From Craterostigma plantagineum (Eukaryota; Streptophyta; Magnoliopsida; Lamiales; Linderniaceae), in contig JAPQWV010000125.1 in assembly GCA_027422505.1 (NCBI GenBank), positions 1,178,001 through 1,242,000 on the forward strand: DNA of 64,000 bases, written 5' to 3'. The translations under genes were made by a program, and so were the position numbers. How positions within the stretch are numbered: position 1 is the first letter of the stretch; the number at the start of each line of letters is the position of its first letter. This document shows, one piece after another, positions 10,863-22,209 of this stretch. The notes below the pieces were generated by a model. It had not been told where the DNA came from. It worked only from the letters and a program-made list of their open reading frames with translations, and searched no databases.

Positions 10863-10874
10863 GCTCTGATACCA
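10863..10874 (-). other. Copia primer binding site
   Basis: TGGTATCAGAGC on the minus strand, complementary to initiator tRNA-Met, directly adjacent to the 5' LTR. Confidence 0.85.
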
Positions 10875-11085
10875 TGTCAATAAGAGTAAAGTATAAAACG
10901 TACTTCTCTGTTATTAATCATAAAGAATGTGATTACACTTCATAATACACTGTACTCGCTTATTTATACAGCTCAACTATTTTCCCTTTAGTCCCTGTTT
11001 CTATCCTAATTATATACCAGAACCAACATCCTCTAAACTATTACAAGTTAATCCTATCATATATATATATATATACTTCTTAACA
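10875..11085 (-). repeat. Copia 5' LTR
   Basis: 211 bp, TG...CA ends, followed by TGGCT rather than a copy of the left flank. Confidence 0.9.
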
Positions 11086-12622
11086 TGGCTTTTTTAATAA
11101 AATAACCAAAATAAATTCAAACATTAACAAAATAAACATAAACTCGAAAGTATTAACAAAATACACAAATTCGTAAGAAGATTATACGAGTTAGTAACTC
11201 GTAAAAAGATTATACGAGTTACTAGTCCTCGCTGGCGAAGTGCGGAGACGTGGCGTAACTCGTATAAAATGATTACGAGTTACTTCATTTCAGAGATCAA
11301 TACTTGTTAAAAGACAAATAATACAGATTTGGTGCCCTCTCTCCTCTTCTCTCCATGTTTTCGGTTTAATAAAATTAAACCAAATCCCTCTTTTGTCATA
11401 TCATACAGACATACACTCACATCATAACTTTTTTGTCACCAGCTTTTGAGATTGTTGTCCTTTTGTCGTCTGCCTTGTTTACTGTTTTTTCTTTTTTATG
11501 TTGTGCTTGTGCGTGTTCTTTTCTAGGAAAAAATAATAAACGCTAGTTTGTACACAAATGGCCTCGATCCAAGAGATAAAGCACACAACATTGTGATTAG
11601 CTAATTTTAGTAATTCGTAATATGTCTGTACGAGTTACGAGTTATAACTCGTAACCACCTCACATTTCTGCCACCGAGGCTAAGTAACTCGTATGTAATA
11701 TATACGAGTTACATAACTCGTATTCTATTCTTGGTAAGTAACTTGGTACGTTCTCCCACTGTTAAGATCAACGGCTGAAATGAAGTCTAATAAATAATAC
11801 AATTTACAGTTTTACCCTAATATGTTAGTTCCTTACAATTTTATTTCGTAGTTTAAAATTTTATTAAATAACTTCATTAATAATATAAAAATATAAAATA
11901 ACTTGATATATATGCATAGAACTTGAAAAAAATATACTAAATTGTACGTTTTATTCTTCCTCGCCATAAAGTTTGAGTTCAAATTCAAAATTTATACTTT
12001 TGATGTTCACGTCGGGTTTATCTTCAGGCATTCGTCATGATTCGTTTCGTGACACTCACTACAGAAATTTGGGCGATGGTGACAATGCTAAGCTCGGATT
12101 CAGGTTAGTGTCCCGTGCATAGCAATTTTACTGAAATGTATGATTTTTGTGCTAGCATAACTTTTCTGTACAATGGCTTGCGACTAGGATGACTCCTTAA
12201 GAAAACAATTATACTTCAATGGAACAGTTCATTACAGCTTCGGTCATAATTTATTTTTAAAGCTGTATTTTTTTTAGTCAAAAGTTTGGGTGGACGTAGC
12301 TATAACACTGGAAGATGAGAATTTAGTCGTTAAAAGTTGGATCTGATTATTCTATCTTGATTAATGCAGATAGTGTTGGACAAAGAAAAGAATATCTTCT
12401 ATCCATAGTAGAGGTATGCGTACGCCAAGGATGACTTCATCAAGAAGTTGGGTACCACCAATTCCAAATCAGAAACTTCAGGTAAATGCTTATTAAGTTG
12501 ACCACTTTGAGGGTCTAATTCACCACAGTCCATAACAATGGTTTAGTCTCTTTTTCAGCATTCATGGAAAATATGAGGACAAGTTGTTATCTTAACCTGC
12601 GGTGGAAATTGTGAGGAAAGCA
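11086..12622. other. Intergenic, with a cluster of TACGAGTTA palindromes
   Basis: No confident gene. 11185-11722 carries about ten 9-mers TACGAGTTA or its complement TAACTCGTA (see separate entry). 12000-12110 and 12395-12479 look exon-like: each ends in a CAG|GT-type donor, but no frame could be identified. The region is continuous with 41096 onward, because the gypsy element split it. Confidence 0.4.
11185..11722. repeat. Cluster of inverted 9-bp motifs TACGAGTTA/TAACTCGTA
   Basis: Forward copies at 11185, 11213, 11274, 11629 and 11703; reverse copies at 11195, 11256, 11645, 11685 and 11714. Many are in facing pairs 1-10 bases apart, so the DNA or RNA could fold into repeated hairpins. The two blocks are separated by about 350 bp. 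Origin unknown; possibly the remnant of a repeat family. Confidence 0.6.
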
Positions 12623-12627
12623 GTTGA
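12623..12627. repeat. Target duplication GTTGA, left copy
   Basis: GTTGA directly before the left gypsy LTR; the same five bases occur directly after the right LTR at 41096-41100. This fixes both element ends. Confidence 0.95.
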
Positions 12628-13109
12628 TGACACTGGAAAGTTCGCTGCTGATCTGTCAACTTCGCTGAATAAACTGCTGTCCCTGGCGCAAAATAAGGAG
12701 GCAAAATTGGTACCATTGGAAAGCCACGCGAGTCTAGTTTTCAAGGAAATTAACGGCACAGAAAAATATTGATTATGGGCAAAGATATGACCTTTTGAAT
12801 GAAGACTGCCAGGCATAGTCAAATACCGAGAAGTTGGAAGGACAGTCAAGTTTTTGGGGTCTTTTGCATCAAATTTCGTTACTAGTCAGTCTGTCAACAT
12901 TCTTCCTTTAATGTCTCTTATTTTCGTGGTTAGTTTGGTCAATAAGTAAGGTCAATGTAGTAGAGAAAGGGGTATGATCGTTTGATTAAGAAAAACTTGT
13001 CATTTTGAAGATTGTATCTTCAACTTGTACTCTTGGTGGATTCCTAGAGTAGTGATATTTGAGTGTGCCTTGTGTCTACCTCCTACTTCTCCTATATTTT
13101 TCGGTGTCA
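12628..13109 (+). repeat. CRM-type gypsy 5' LTR
   Basis: TGACACTGG...TCGGTGTCA, 482 bp, same length as the 3' copy. Differences seen: CGCTGAAT against CGCGGAAT, and TTGATTATG against TTGAGTATG. Confidence 0.94.
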
Positions 13110-13112
13110 ACT

Positions 13113-13124
13113 TGGTATCAGAGC
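13113..13124 (+). other. Gypsy primer binding site
   Basis: TGGTATCAGAGC, initiator tRNA-Met type, three bases after the LTR end. Confidence 0.88.
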
Positions 13125-13135
13125 TAAGGTCGGAG

Positions 13136-16100
13136 ATGCCGCCTCGTCGAAGGATAGAAACTCCAAGGCGTGAGCGCGATCTGCGTGACATCGAACTGGA
13201 CGAATTAAGGAGACAAGTGCAACAACTCGAGCAACGTCTTGCACGTAGCGAACTTCTGAATCGTGATGTTGAGGGTCATGATTCTGAAGGTGACTCTTCG
13301 AACGAATATAATGTTTTTTATAATGAGGAGTTCGATAATTCAAGTAACGACTCAACCCGCGGAGAGAGGCCGCGAAGGAACAATGTTCGCGGGAAGCCTT
13401 TCGACTTCAAGGTTGACGTCCCCGATTTTGTTGGAGGGAGTGACCCCGACGAATTCATTGATTGGCTCAGCTCAGTTGAGAGGATCTTTGAGTTCAAAGA
13501 AATTCCAGAAGATCAAAGGGTGAAGTTTGTTGCTATCAAATTGAAGAAGTATGCCTCTCTTTGGTGGGAGCACCTGAACAAACAACGGGCTCGAGATGGG
13601 AAACCAAGGATTAGAATGTGGAGCAAGATGAAGAAGGAACTGCGCAAGAGATTCTTACCAGATAATTATCGACACGATGCCTTTCTCAAGTATCACAACT
13701 TTAGACAGAGGGAGCTGTCCGTGGGAGACTACATCGCTGAATTTGAAAATCTCCGAATGAAGTGTGATGTAATGGAGCCAGATGAACAAATTATTGCTCG
13801 CTTCCTTGGTGGCCTTAAGTATGAGATTGGGAATATTGTCCAATTGCAGCCGTACTGGACGTACAATGACGTATGTAAGTTGGCTCTCAAGGTGGAAAAG
13901 CAACAAAGGGAGTCTAGCCGAACCGGTGGCCATTTTATCTCAAACAAGAACCATCCGACTCGTGGAAGTACTGCTGTTTCTAAGGTCGAACCAACAAAGG
14001 AAGCGAAAGAAGGGGTGGTTGCAAACAAGGGAAACAGTTCCAAGCCTAATGGCGCCAACAATAAAAAAACATGCTTCAAGTGCAAGGGTTTCGGGCACTT
14101 TGCTGCAGATTGCCCGAATCGAAGGGTCATCACTCTTGTCGAGGAAGAAGTCGATGACAGCCCATCCGAGGTAGGACCCACATATGATGAAGATCTTGAA
14201 GATGAGGAAGAAGTCACATACGAGGACCGTGGTGAAGCGTTGGTGGTTCAACGTAACCTCAATACAACCCACGCGGAGGACGAGTCTTGGTTGCGAAACA
14301 ACATATTTCATACTAAATGCACTTCTCATGGCAAGGTATGCGACGTTATCATTGATGGAGGAAGTTGTGAAAACGTCGTATCATCTACGATGGTGGACAA
14401 GTTAAAACTGAAGATGAGAGATCATCCTCAGCCGTACAAACTCTCGTGGCTTCGAAAAGGCAACGAACTGAAGGTGACGAAAAGATGTCTTATTCAGTTT
14501 TCAATTGGGAAGAAGTATAACGATGAGGTCTGGTGTGATGTTATTCCTATGGATGCATGCCATTTACTTCTTGGGAGACCTTGGCAGTATGATAGAAAAA
14601 CACGCCATGACGGGTTTAGGAATACTTATACTTTCGTAAAAGATGGCGAAAAAGTCATTTTGGGACCTTCGAAAATAGAGCCGATTCCTAGCGTCTCAAA
14701 GGGCGTAGGAAATAATCTACTTTCCAAGTCACAGACTGAAAGGGCGATTGGGGAGTCGATGGAAGCATTTGCCTTGGTAATCTTGGAAGAGAATGAAGAA
14801 ATTCTTCAAGTCCCAATACCGGTCCAGCCTCTTCTTGAAGAATTTCAAGATGTGGTCCCCGAGGAGATTCCACAAGGACTTCCACCCATGCGAAGTATAC
14901 AACACTGCATTGATTTAATTCCTGGCGCCTCAATTCCGAACAAGGCAGCGTATCGGATGAGTCCTAAGGAGCATGAAGAACTACAGCGACAAGTCGAGGA
15001 CCTTTTTGCTAAGGGTTTTGTTCAAGAAAGTAAAAGTCCTTGTGCTGTCCCGGCGCTTCTTGTACCAAAGAAAGACGGATCGTGGCGCATGTGCATTGAT
15101 AGTAGAGCGGTGAATAAAATCACCATCAAATATCGCTTTCCTATCCCTCGACTTGACGACCTTCTTGACCAGCTGCATGGTTTCAAGATTGGATCGAAGA
15201 TTGATCTGCGAAGTGGTTATCATCAAATACGAATGAGGCCCGGCGACGAGTGGAAAACCGCATTCAAGACAAGAGATGGCCTCTACGAATGGATGGTTAT
15301 GCCCTTCGGTCTTTCTAACGCTCCTTCTACTTTTATGCGACTAATGAATCATATATTTAAGCTCTTCATTGGAAAGTTTGTTGTCGTCTACTTTGATGAT
15401 ATTCTTGTCTATAGCTCCAGCCCGGAAGCACATTTGGGACACCTTCGACAGGTTTTTGAGGTGCTGAGGAAAGAGAACTTATACGTCAACCTCAAGAAGT
15501 GTCATTTCTTCACAGAGAGCCTAATCTTCTTAGGATATGTTATCTCGTCTGATGGCATCAAGATGGACCAAAGTAAGGTTGAAGCTATCATGAGTTGGCC
15601 GATTCCGAAGACGATTCATGAAGTTCGAAGTTTCCATGGCCTAGCTTCATTTTATCGAAGGTTTATTAGAAATTTCAGCACTGTTATTTCTCCGATAACT
15701 GAATGTTTGAAAGGTGGCAGCTTCAAATGGAGTGAAGGGGCAGAAAAAAGCTTCGAGCTTCTTAAGAAAAAGATGTCGGAAGCGCCAATCTTGCAACTCC
15801 CAGATTTTGACAAGGTTTTCGAGGTGGATTGTGATGCCTCTAATGTGGGAATTGGAGGGGTTCTTAGCCAAGAAGGAAGGCCGATTGCATTCTTTAGCGA
15901 GATGTTGAACCATTCTCGACGAAATTATTCCACCTACGACAAGGAGTTCTTTGCTATTGTTCGAGCCTTGGACCATTGGCAACATTATCTTCTTCACAAA
16001 GAGTTCGTTCTCTTTTCAGATCATGAAGCTTTGAAATACTTAAACACTCAACAAAAGTTGAATGCTCGTCATGCCAAGTGGGTCGAGTTTTTGCAAGCCT

Positions 16101-16431
16101 TCAACTTCGTTATCAAGCATAAATCTGGAGTTCTCAACCGAGTTGCAGATGCTCTCAGTAGGCGGTACGCGATATTGTCTACTTTACAATTAAACGTTGT
16201 TGGATTTAATGTTATTAAAGATCTCTACAAGGATGATCCTTTCTTTTCGTCTATTTGGGCCGAATGCTTGAAGGCGCCGTTCAAACTATTCTTGATTCAT
16301 GAGGGTTTTCTCTTCAAAGATAAGCAACTATGCATTCCCAATTGTTCTCTACGACAAGCGATTATTGACGAAGCGCATAGCGGCGGCCTTGCTGGACATT
16401 TGGAAGAGACAAGACTCTCGGACTTGTTCGC
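13136..16431 (+). CDS. Gypsy gag-pol, 5' part (gag, PR, RT, RNase H, integrase start)
   Basis: One frame from ATG 13136 to the array junction, about 1098 codons, no stops. Order: coiled-coil N-terminus; gag with PDFVGGSDPDEFIDWLSSVE and FLPDNYRHDAF; CCHC knuckle CFKCKGFGHFAADC (about residue 311); protease VIIDGGSCENVVSS (about 403); RT with PCAVPALLVPKKDGSWRMCI and the catalytic VVYFDDILVYSS (about 750); RNase H FEVDCDASNVGIGGVL (about 895) and the HAKWVEFLQAFNF tail; first histidines of the integrase zinc finger EAHSGGLAGH. An upstream in-frame ATG lies in the LTR; 13136 is chosen because it follows the primer site. The frame is broken only by the inserted array, after which 70 further codons of array sequence read open. 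Confidence 0.93.
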
Positions 16432-17862
16432 TGATAAGTTAGGATTTTGCATCATTTTTATACCCATTAAAAGCGTAATTTTGATTGTTATGTATTCGAA
16501 ATATCCTCGAATATCTTATGTTATATTGGGTCTCTTATTTCATAGATATCGAGGTAAAATGAAGTTAAAACGAGAAAAATCGGGTATGACAAGAAGCCGA
16601 CGAAACACGCACATGAAAGCATCTCACGACGTCACAAGCGAGTAGCTACTTCATGCGAGTATTTTATCTTGAGAATCAAGTTGGAAGCAAGCAATTTTGG
16701 GCTGGATATGTACGTGACACTTGAAGATGTAATATTGGAAACTTGGGAAACTACATTCACACGTGGCTTTTAAAGTTGAATTTGAAGCTCTCTTCCAATT
16801 GGGCCACGCAATCAACAACAATATCAGCCCACTATGTGAAGTCGGTCATTAATTAGGGCTTTATGTTCTATTTAAAGAGCAGAATAAAGACGAAAGGAGA
16901 GAGGAGGTTTAGATCTGGGAACGACAGAAAATAAAGCTGCGACTGAAAATAAATAGCTGGGGGCAGCGAATAAAGAGAGCAGCGAATAAAGAAAAGCAGC
17001 GAAGGATTGACGGCCGGAGCGAGGCGACGCGAGCACCGTAAAGGGCGAATTTCTTACCTTTTATTATTTGGTTTTCGACAATGTTTTCTTTTGATTCGTT
17101 GTCGTTTTCGTATAATATGCTAGCTTAATTTCTTTTGTGATTAAGGCCGTGTGAGGCCGGATTATGACTACGTATTAATGCAAGTATTATTTTATTTAAT
17201 CATATGATTTGAGTTACGTATTCTTTGTCTGTGCTTCATATGCGTACGTGTGATTGGCCTCCATGCGTATGATTATTGATTGGTTTATGAGACGGACTAA
17301 GTGATTAGACCGATTAGAACAAAACATTGAATACCACTACGTAAAACCGACCAGAGATGGAATTCGGTTTCGTATGTGTGGTTTCCGATAATTTAGGCGC
17401 CGAAAGCGTGTAAACTCGGGGAATTTCACGAAGATCGAAGGCACGTATAGGAACTACAGTCATATAGACATATAGTTTATTGGTTCTCTATTTACGTAGG
17501 GTTGCTATTGCGGGACAAACGAGTAGCACGTATGTTAGGAAATTCTACCTTGACTTGATTCATGATGATTAGATAGATTATATTGCATGAAAGCGTAGGA
17601 GTAATTTGTGTCGTGCATGTGTCTTGATCACGTCGTCGTCAACTGATCTATCCTATCTGTTTTATTTGCGTTTATTTTATTATTTGCGTCTTTTATCTCT
17701 TTTATCAAATCATCAAAACTATAAAAATTCCGTTAATTTAAATTAGAATTAGGAATATTTTCTTAGAATTAATCGAGCTGTCTTCGTGGATCGATACTCG
17801 GACTTCGTCCGTTTTATACTACTTGCACGACCTAGTACACTTGCTAGTATTTGAGCGTGTCA
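16432..17862 (+). repeat. Array LTR 1
   Basis: TGATAAGTTAGG...TTTGAGCGTGTCA, 1431 bp. A likely TATA element CTATTTAAAG lies at about 16869-16878 with the R region and AATAAA motifs after it. Carries CTTGGGAAAC, CCTTTTA, GCGTGTAAA and ATTGCGGG at the four informative sites. Confidence 0.92.
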
Positions 17863-20778
17863 AGTTTTTGGCGCCGTTGCCGGGGACAGCAGTATTATTA
17901 ATTTTAGGATTTATTCTGATTTTTAGTTTAGACCTTTTAGTTATTTATATATTCTTTTTCTTATTATTATTATTATTATATACGTTGATACTCTCATGTT
18001 TATCGTTTGTGTTTTGTAGGATAAGGGATGCAGCGATACTCGCAATATTCTCCCGAGACCTATGCGACATGCGATGATGAACTGGAGTGCGATTTTTGCG
18101 GATGCCAACATCTCACTAGTGAATGCAAATACAATCGTTACAAGCCTCCACTATCGTGGTATGATGGACGAGGGGAGAATTTCTACTCTTACACCGGCGA
18201 TTATTCGCATTCTCCCTCGTATGATTACTTTGCTCCACCTCAAAAAGAAAAAGCCGCTTGGGAGATAGCGCTCGAAAAGATGGCAAGGTCGTATGAGCAA
18301 CCATTAATTCAAAAACATGCCCAACAACAGATTGATCCGCCCCAAAAGGAAAAAGCCGCTTGGGAGATAGCGCTGGAGAAGATGGCAGTGATACAAGAAG
18401 ACAGTAGTCGTACATCTACTTCTACGAGTTTTCAAAGTCTAAGAGCAGAGTTGGAGAATCTGACGGCCCAATTTGAAAAGCTCAAAAGTGTCGTGTCTGA
18501 ACGCAAACAAGAAGTACCGTCGAGCCACATTGAGTCAAATCCAGAAGAGCACATAGAAGCCATTCCATTGAATTGTGAAATAACTCAAGAACCGGTGTTG
18601 GAACCAAGCGAAGCTAACGATGAGATCGAGTTAGAAAAAATCAATCAACCCACAGAGGCTACTGTAGATTTCGTTCCAGCAGAGCCGGGTCTATCAGATT
18701 TTCTTGAGGATACTTTGTTTTCCATGGAGTTGGAGGATCGCCAAGAAACTAGTGAGGATGAAAGCAAGAATTTCGCAGTGCATAATGTCGTGGAAAAGAT
18801 AAAGATGGAGCCCGTGACTTTCGATCCGATTCTGCGCTTGGTTATGAGGTCACCGTATCATTCAGATGGCATATTCACGGAGGAATTCATTAAGGCATCG
18901 ATGATCGTTGATTTCACCATTATTTGGGAGCCGAAAGTCGACCCATGGAGAGAGTTTAAAGATTGCGACCATGCAAAGCTGTATCATTTTGAGATCAAAC
19001 TTCTCTCCAAAAAGATGAAATCAAGGTGTTCAGTACTTCTACTGAACATGCAGAGTCGTGGACCTTCAACAGGAACGAGAGTCGAGCTAACGACTATAAA
19101 AACAGCGCTTCTTGGGAGGCAACCCGAGGCTACCGATGCATATATATTATTATTTTTTCGTCCTATTTTATTTTTCGTTTAATAAAAATTTGCCCTCACG
19201 GTGCCGTGTAGTCATGTTTTCTCGCAGGCTCAGAACTAGTTTGGGGGTTGCCAGTTCGCGATGATTGCTTGTTTACTGCGGATCAACCAAGTCCTCTACA
19301 TCGATCGACCTAAAATTCAGGGCAGTGTCACTTTCAACTCTCTCTTTGCTTTTATTTTACACATTGAGGACAATGTGCTATTTAGTTTGGGGGTGGGATG
19401 TGACACATGCTAGATTTAATATGCTTACATATTTAGGTATCGATGTGTTTCGGTCTTTTTAGTGGGTATAACTGATGAAGGTTGCGATTTGAACGTCATC
19501 TGTGGAATCTCCTGTCAATGATGAAAATTTTTAAATTTTTACCGTGTCGTGATATGATTCGACGAGTTGAGTGAGAAAGTCTTACATGTTGCATTGTCGT
19601 GATATTAGCATGATTATTTGGCTACATTGACTGCTTTAGGAGAGTATTGCGTATCATGAAGCACAAACCCAACTATACATGTGAGTTTTTGAGCCTTCAG
19701 AGATGAATTCAGAGCAACTCATTATGCTCGGTGTTTATTCTTGTGTGACACGCATGGACTGAACATTTTCAAACTTGCTCTGTTATGCATGTCAATGGTT
19801 ACTATGTGGATTTTTATGTGCGAAAATGAAAAGGGCACTAGGATTGAGTCATTGGCCTAAATATTTCCCTACCTTACGTATTTACCACTTAGTGAGCCCC
19901 TTTGAGCCTTATTTGACTTATTTGTTGATTTGGAGCCCAGATATTTAGCCTAATTGCCTCAAATTTAGCCTATACGACCCAGTATCAATGTGTTAATTTA
20001 TCGATATCGTGAAATTGGCTTGTTGATTGAGAAGGAGCTAATCGTCGATGCATGTTAGTTATGAACTCGTCCTATGATATGGATCTCTCGTCGTAATATT
20101 GCAACAGACTAGAAACCTCTCCATTCGATAAAAAGTACAAAAAAAAGAAAAGGAGGGGCTAGTTCTGAAAAAAAAAAGAAAAAAAAGAAATAAAAAAAGG
20201 GCGAGCGAGAAGAGCTAGAAAAGGTGAAAGAATGAGTCGAGTAATAGGCACGGCGTAAGAAGAGCGAAATAAGTGGTGAGAAAAGCGATTCGATGATTGA
20301 CACGTTTGATACTTTTAGCTCACTTTCCCATATGACGCACCTTTTCAAAACCCGAGCCCCGTTACAACCCTTGATGAAAGACCCTTTGATTCGTGCATGA
20401 CTTCTACGATGTGACTATGATGTGATATATTTGCAAGCCTAGAGTAATACCTTTTCAGGTCGTGATTTGAGCGTCTTTATACAGATCCCTTTGAAAACAC
20501 CTCGAGTGACTTGAGCGATCCTTATGAGAGTTGTGGATTGATGCGTGGTACAATTCTAGAAATGTCTTTCATGCTATGATAAGATTGCGACTTATTACCT
20601 CATGCCTCGTGTTTTGACTAGATCGTTCATTAGTTGATGATTATCTTGACTTATATGCTTTTACGCTTTCTGAGATGAAACAAGAGAATTTCATTGACTG
20701 ATGTTCTATAATCCTAACTTGACTTGGTTTTATTTCGCTTTTATGATCGAGGACGATCGAAGCTAGTTTGGGGGTTGT
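17863..20778 (+). mobile_element. Array internal region 1
   Basis: 2916 bp. Primer binding site TGGCGCCGTTGCCGGGGA at 17869-17886 (tRNA-Asp type, as in Athila), six bases after the LTR. Gag-like frame follows, then about 1.6 kb without coding: a perfect 7-bp stem CACATTG-AGGA-CAATGTG at 19360-19377 followed by AGTTTGGGGGTGGG, an A-rich purine tract near 20138-20200, and a final AGTTTGGGGGTTGT before the next LTR that probably serves as polypurine tract. Confidence 0.9.
18028..19182 (+). CDS. Gag-like protein of array unit 1
   Basis: 384 codons, first ATG after the primer site and just after a TTTTGTAG acceptor-like stretch. Residues 22-36 (ECDFCGCQHLTSECKY) form a CX2CX3HX4C zinc-knuckle variant, one residue shorter than the classic gag finger but like the finger of Athila gags. 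A 15-residue segment QKEKAAWEIALEKMA occurs twice (about 71-85 and 105-119), and a coiled coil (LRAELENLTAQFEKLKSVV) follows near 145. The rest is acidic. The C-terminus reads through ALLGRQPEA, encoded by a GGGAGGCAACCC stretch that I recognise from many plant Athila-like non-coding tails, so the last ~60 codons may not be true coding. No enzymatic domain is present. Identical in unit 2. Confidence 0.8.
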   Translation: MQRYSQYSPETYATCDDELECDFCGCQHLTSECKYNRYKPPLSWYDGRGENFYSYTGDYSHSPSYDYFAPPQKEKAAWEIALEKMARSYEQPLIQKHAQQQIDPPQKEKAAWEIALEKMAVIQEDSSRTSTSTSFQSLRAELENLTAQFEKLKSVVSERKQEVPSSHIESNPEEHIEAIPLNCEITQEPVLEPSEANDEIELEKINQPTEATVDFVPAEPGLSDFLEDTLFSMELEDRQETSEDESKNFAVHNVVEKIKMEPVTFDPILRLVMRSPYHSDGIFTEEFIKASMIVDFTIIWEPKVDPWREFKDCDHAKLYHFEIKLLSKKMKSRCSVLLLNMQSRGPSTGTRVELTTIKTALLGRQPEATDAYILLFFRPILFFV

Positions 20779-22209
20779 TGATAAGTTAGGATTTTGCATC
20801 ATTTTTATACCCATTAAAAGCGTAATTTTGATTGTTATGTATTCGAAATATCCTCGAATATCTTATGTTATATTGGGTCTCTTATTTCATAGATATCGAG
20901 GTAAAATGAAGTTAAAACGAGAAAAATCGGGTATGACAAGAAGCCGACGAAACACGCACATGAAAGCATCTCACGACGTCACAAGCGAGTAGCTACTTCA
21001 TGCGAGTATTTTATCTTGAGAATCAAGTTGGAAGCAAGCAATTTTGGGCTGGATATGTACGTGACACTTGAAGATGTAATATTGGAAACTTGGCAAACTA
21101 CATTCACACGTGGCTTTTAAAGTTGAATTTGAAGCTCTCTTCCAATTGGGCCACGCAATCAACAACAATATCAGCCCACTATGTGAAGTCGGTCATTAAT
21201 TAGGGCTTTATGTTCTATTTAAAGAGCAGAATAAAGACGAAAGGAGAGAGGAGGTTTAGATCTGGGAACGACAGAAAATAAAGCTGCGACTGAAAATAAA
21301 TAGCTGGGGGCAGCGAATAAAGAGAGCAGCGAATAAAGAAAAGCAGCGAAGGATTGACGGCCGGAGCGAGGCGACGCGAGCACCGTAAAGGGCGAATTTC
21401 TTACCTTTTATTATTTGGTTTTCGACAATGTTTTCTTTTGATTCGTTGTCGTTTTCGTATAATATGCTAGCTTAATTTCTTTTGTGATTAAGGCCGTGTG
21501 AGGCCGGATTATGACTACGTATTAATGCAAGTATTATTTTATTTAATCATATGATTTGAGTTACGTATTCTTTGTCTGTGCTTCATATGCGTACGTGTGA
21601 TTGGCCTCCATGCGTATGATTATTGATTGGTTTATGAGACGGACTAAGTGATTAGACCGATTAGAACAAAACATTGAATACCACTACGTAAAACCGACCA
21701 GAGATGGAATTCGGTTTCGTATGTGTGGTTTCCGATAATTTAGGCGCCGAAAGCGTGTAAACTCGGGGAATTTCACGAAGATCGAAGGCACGTATAGGAA
21801 CTACAGTCATATAGACATATAGTTTATTGGTTCTCTATTTACGTAGGGTTGCTATTGCGGGACAAACGAGTAGCACGTATGTTAGGAAATTCTACCTTGA
21901 CTTGATTCATGATGATTAGATAGATTATATTGCATGAAAGCGTAGGAGTAATTTGTGTCGTGCATGTGTCTTGATCACGTCGTCGTCAACTGATCTATCC
22001 TATCTGTTTTATTTGCGTTTATTTTATTATTTGCGTCTTTTATCTCTTTTATCAAATCATCAAAACTATAAAAATTCCGTTAATTTAAATTAGAATTAGG
22101 AATATTTTCTTAGAATTAATCGAGCTGTCTTCGTGGATCGATACTCGGACTTCGTCCGTTTTATACTACTTGCACGACCTAGTACACTTGCTAGTATTTG
22201 AGCGTGTCA
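20779..22209 (+). repeat. Array LTR 2
   Basis: 1431 bp; I found one difference from LTR 1 (CTTGGCAAAC for CTTGGGAAAC). Shared by units 1 and 2. Confidence 0.92.

Larger units (their letters stand above)
5826..11085 (-). mobile_element. Ty1/copia LTR retrotransposon, coding broken
   Basis: Complete element of 5260 bp, read on the minus strand: 5' LTR 10875-11085, primer binding site, gag-protease-integrase-RT-RNase H, polypurine tract, 3' LTR 5826-6058. Domain order (integrase before RT) identifies copia. The LTRs differ at one clear substitution and beside the TA tract, yet coding has one in-frame stop and at least three frameshifts. Flanks TCTTA (left) and TGGCT (right) do not match, so the 5-bp target duplication is missing and one flank was probably lost or recombined. 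Confidence 0.93.

Noticed and set aside
12592..12849. Minus-strand frame shared by both gypsy LTR regions
   Set aside because: Antisense of the pol tail and LTR; no protein features.
18116..18415. 99-codon minus-strand frame in each array unit
   Set aside because: It is the antisense shadow of the gag-like frame.
20109..20348. Minus-strand frame with a poly-Phe run in each unit
   Set aside because: Created by the A-rich purine tract read backwards; low complexity.
20779..21003. 74-codon open frame at the start of every array LTR
   Set aside because: It lies at the LTR start, upstream of the likely TATA element, has no recognisable domain and also appears as a run-on of the gypsy frame in unit 1; probably chance.
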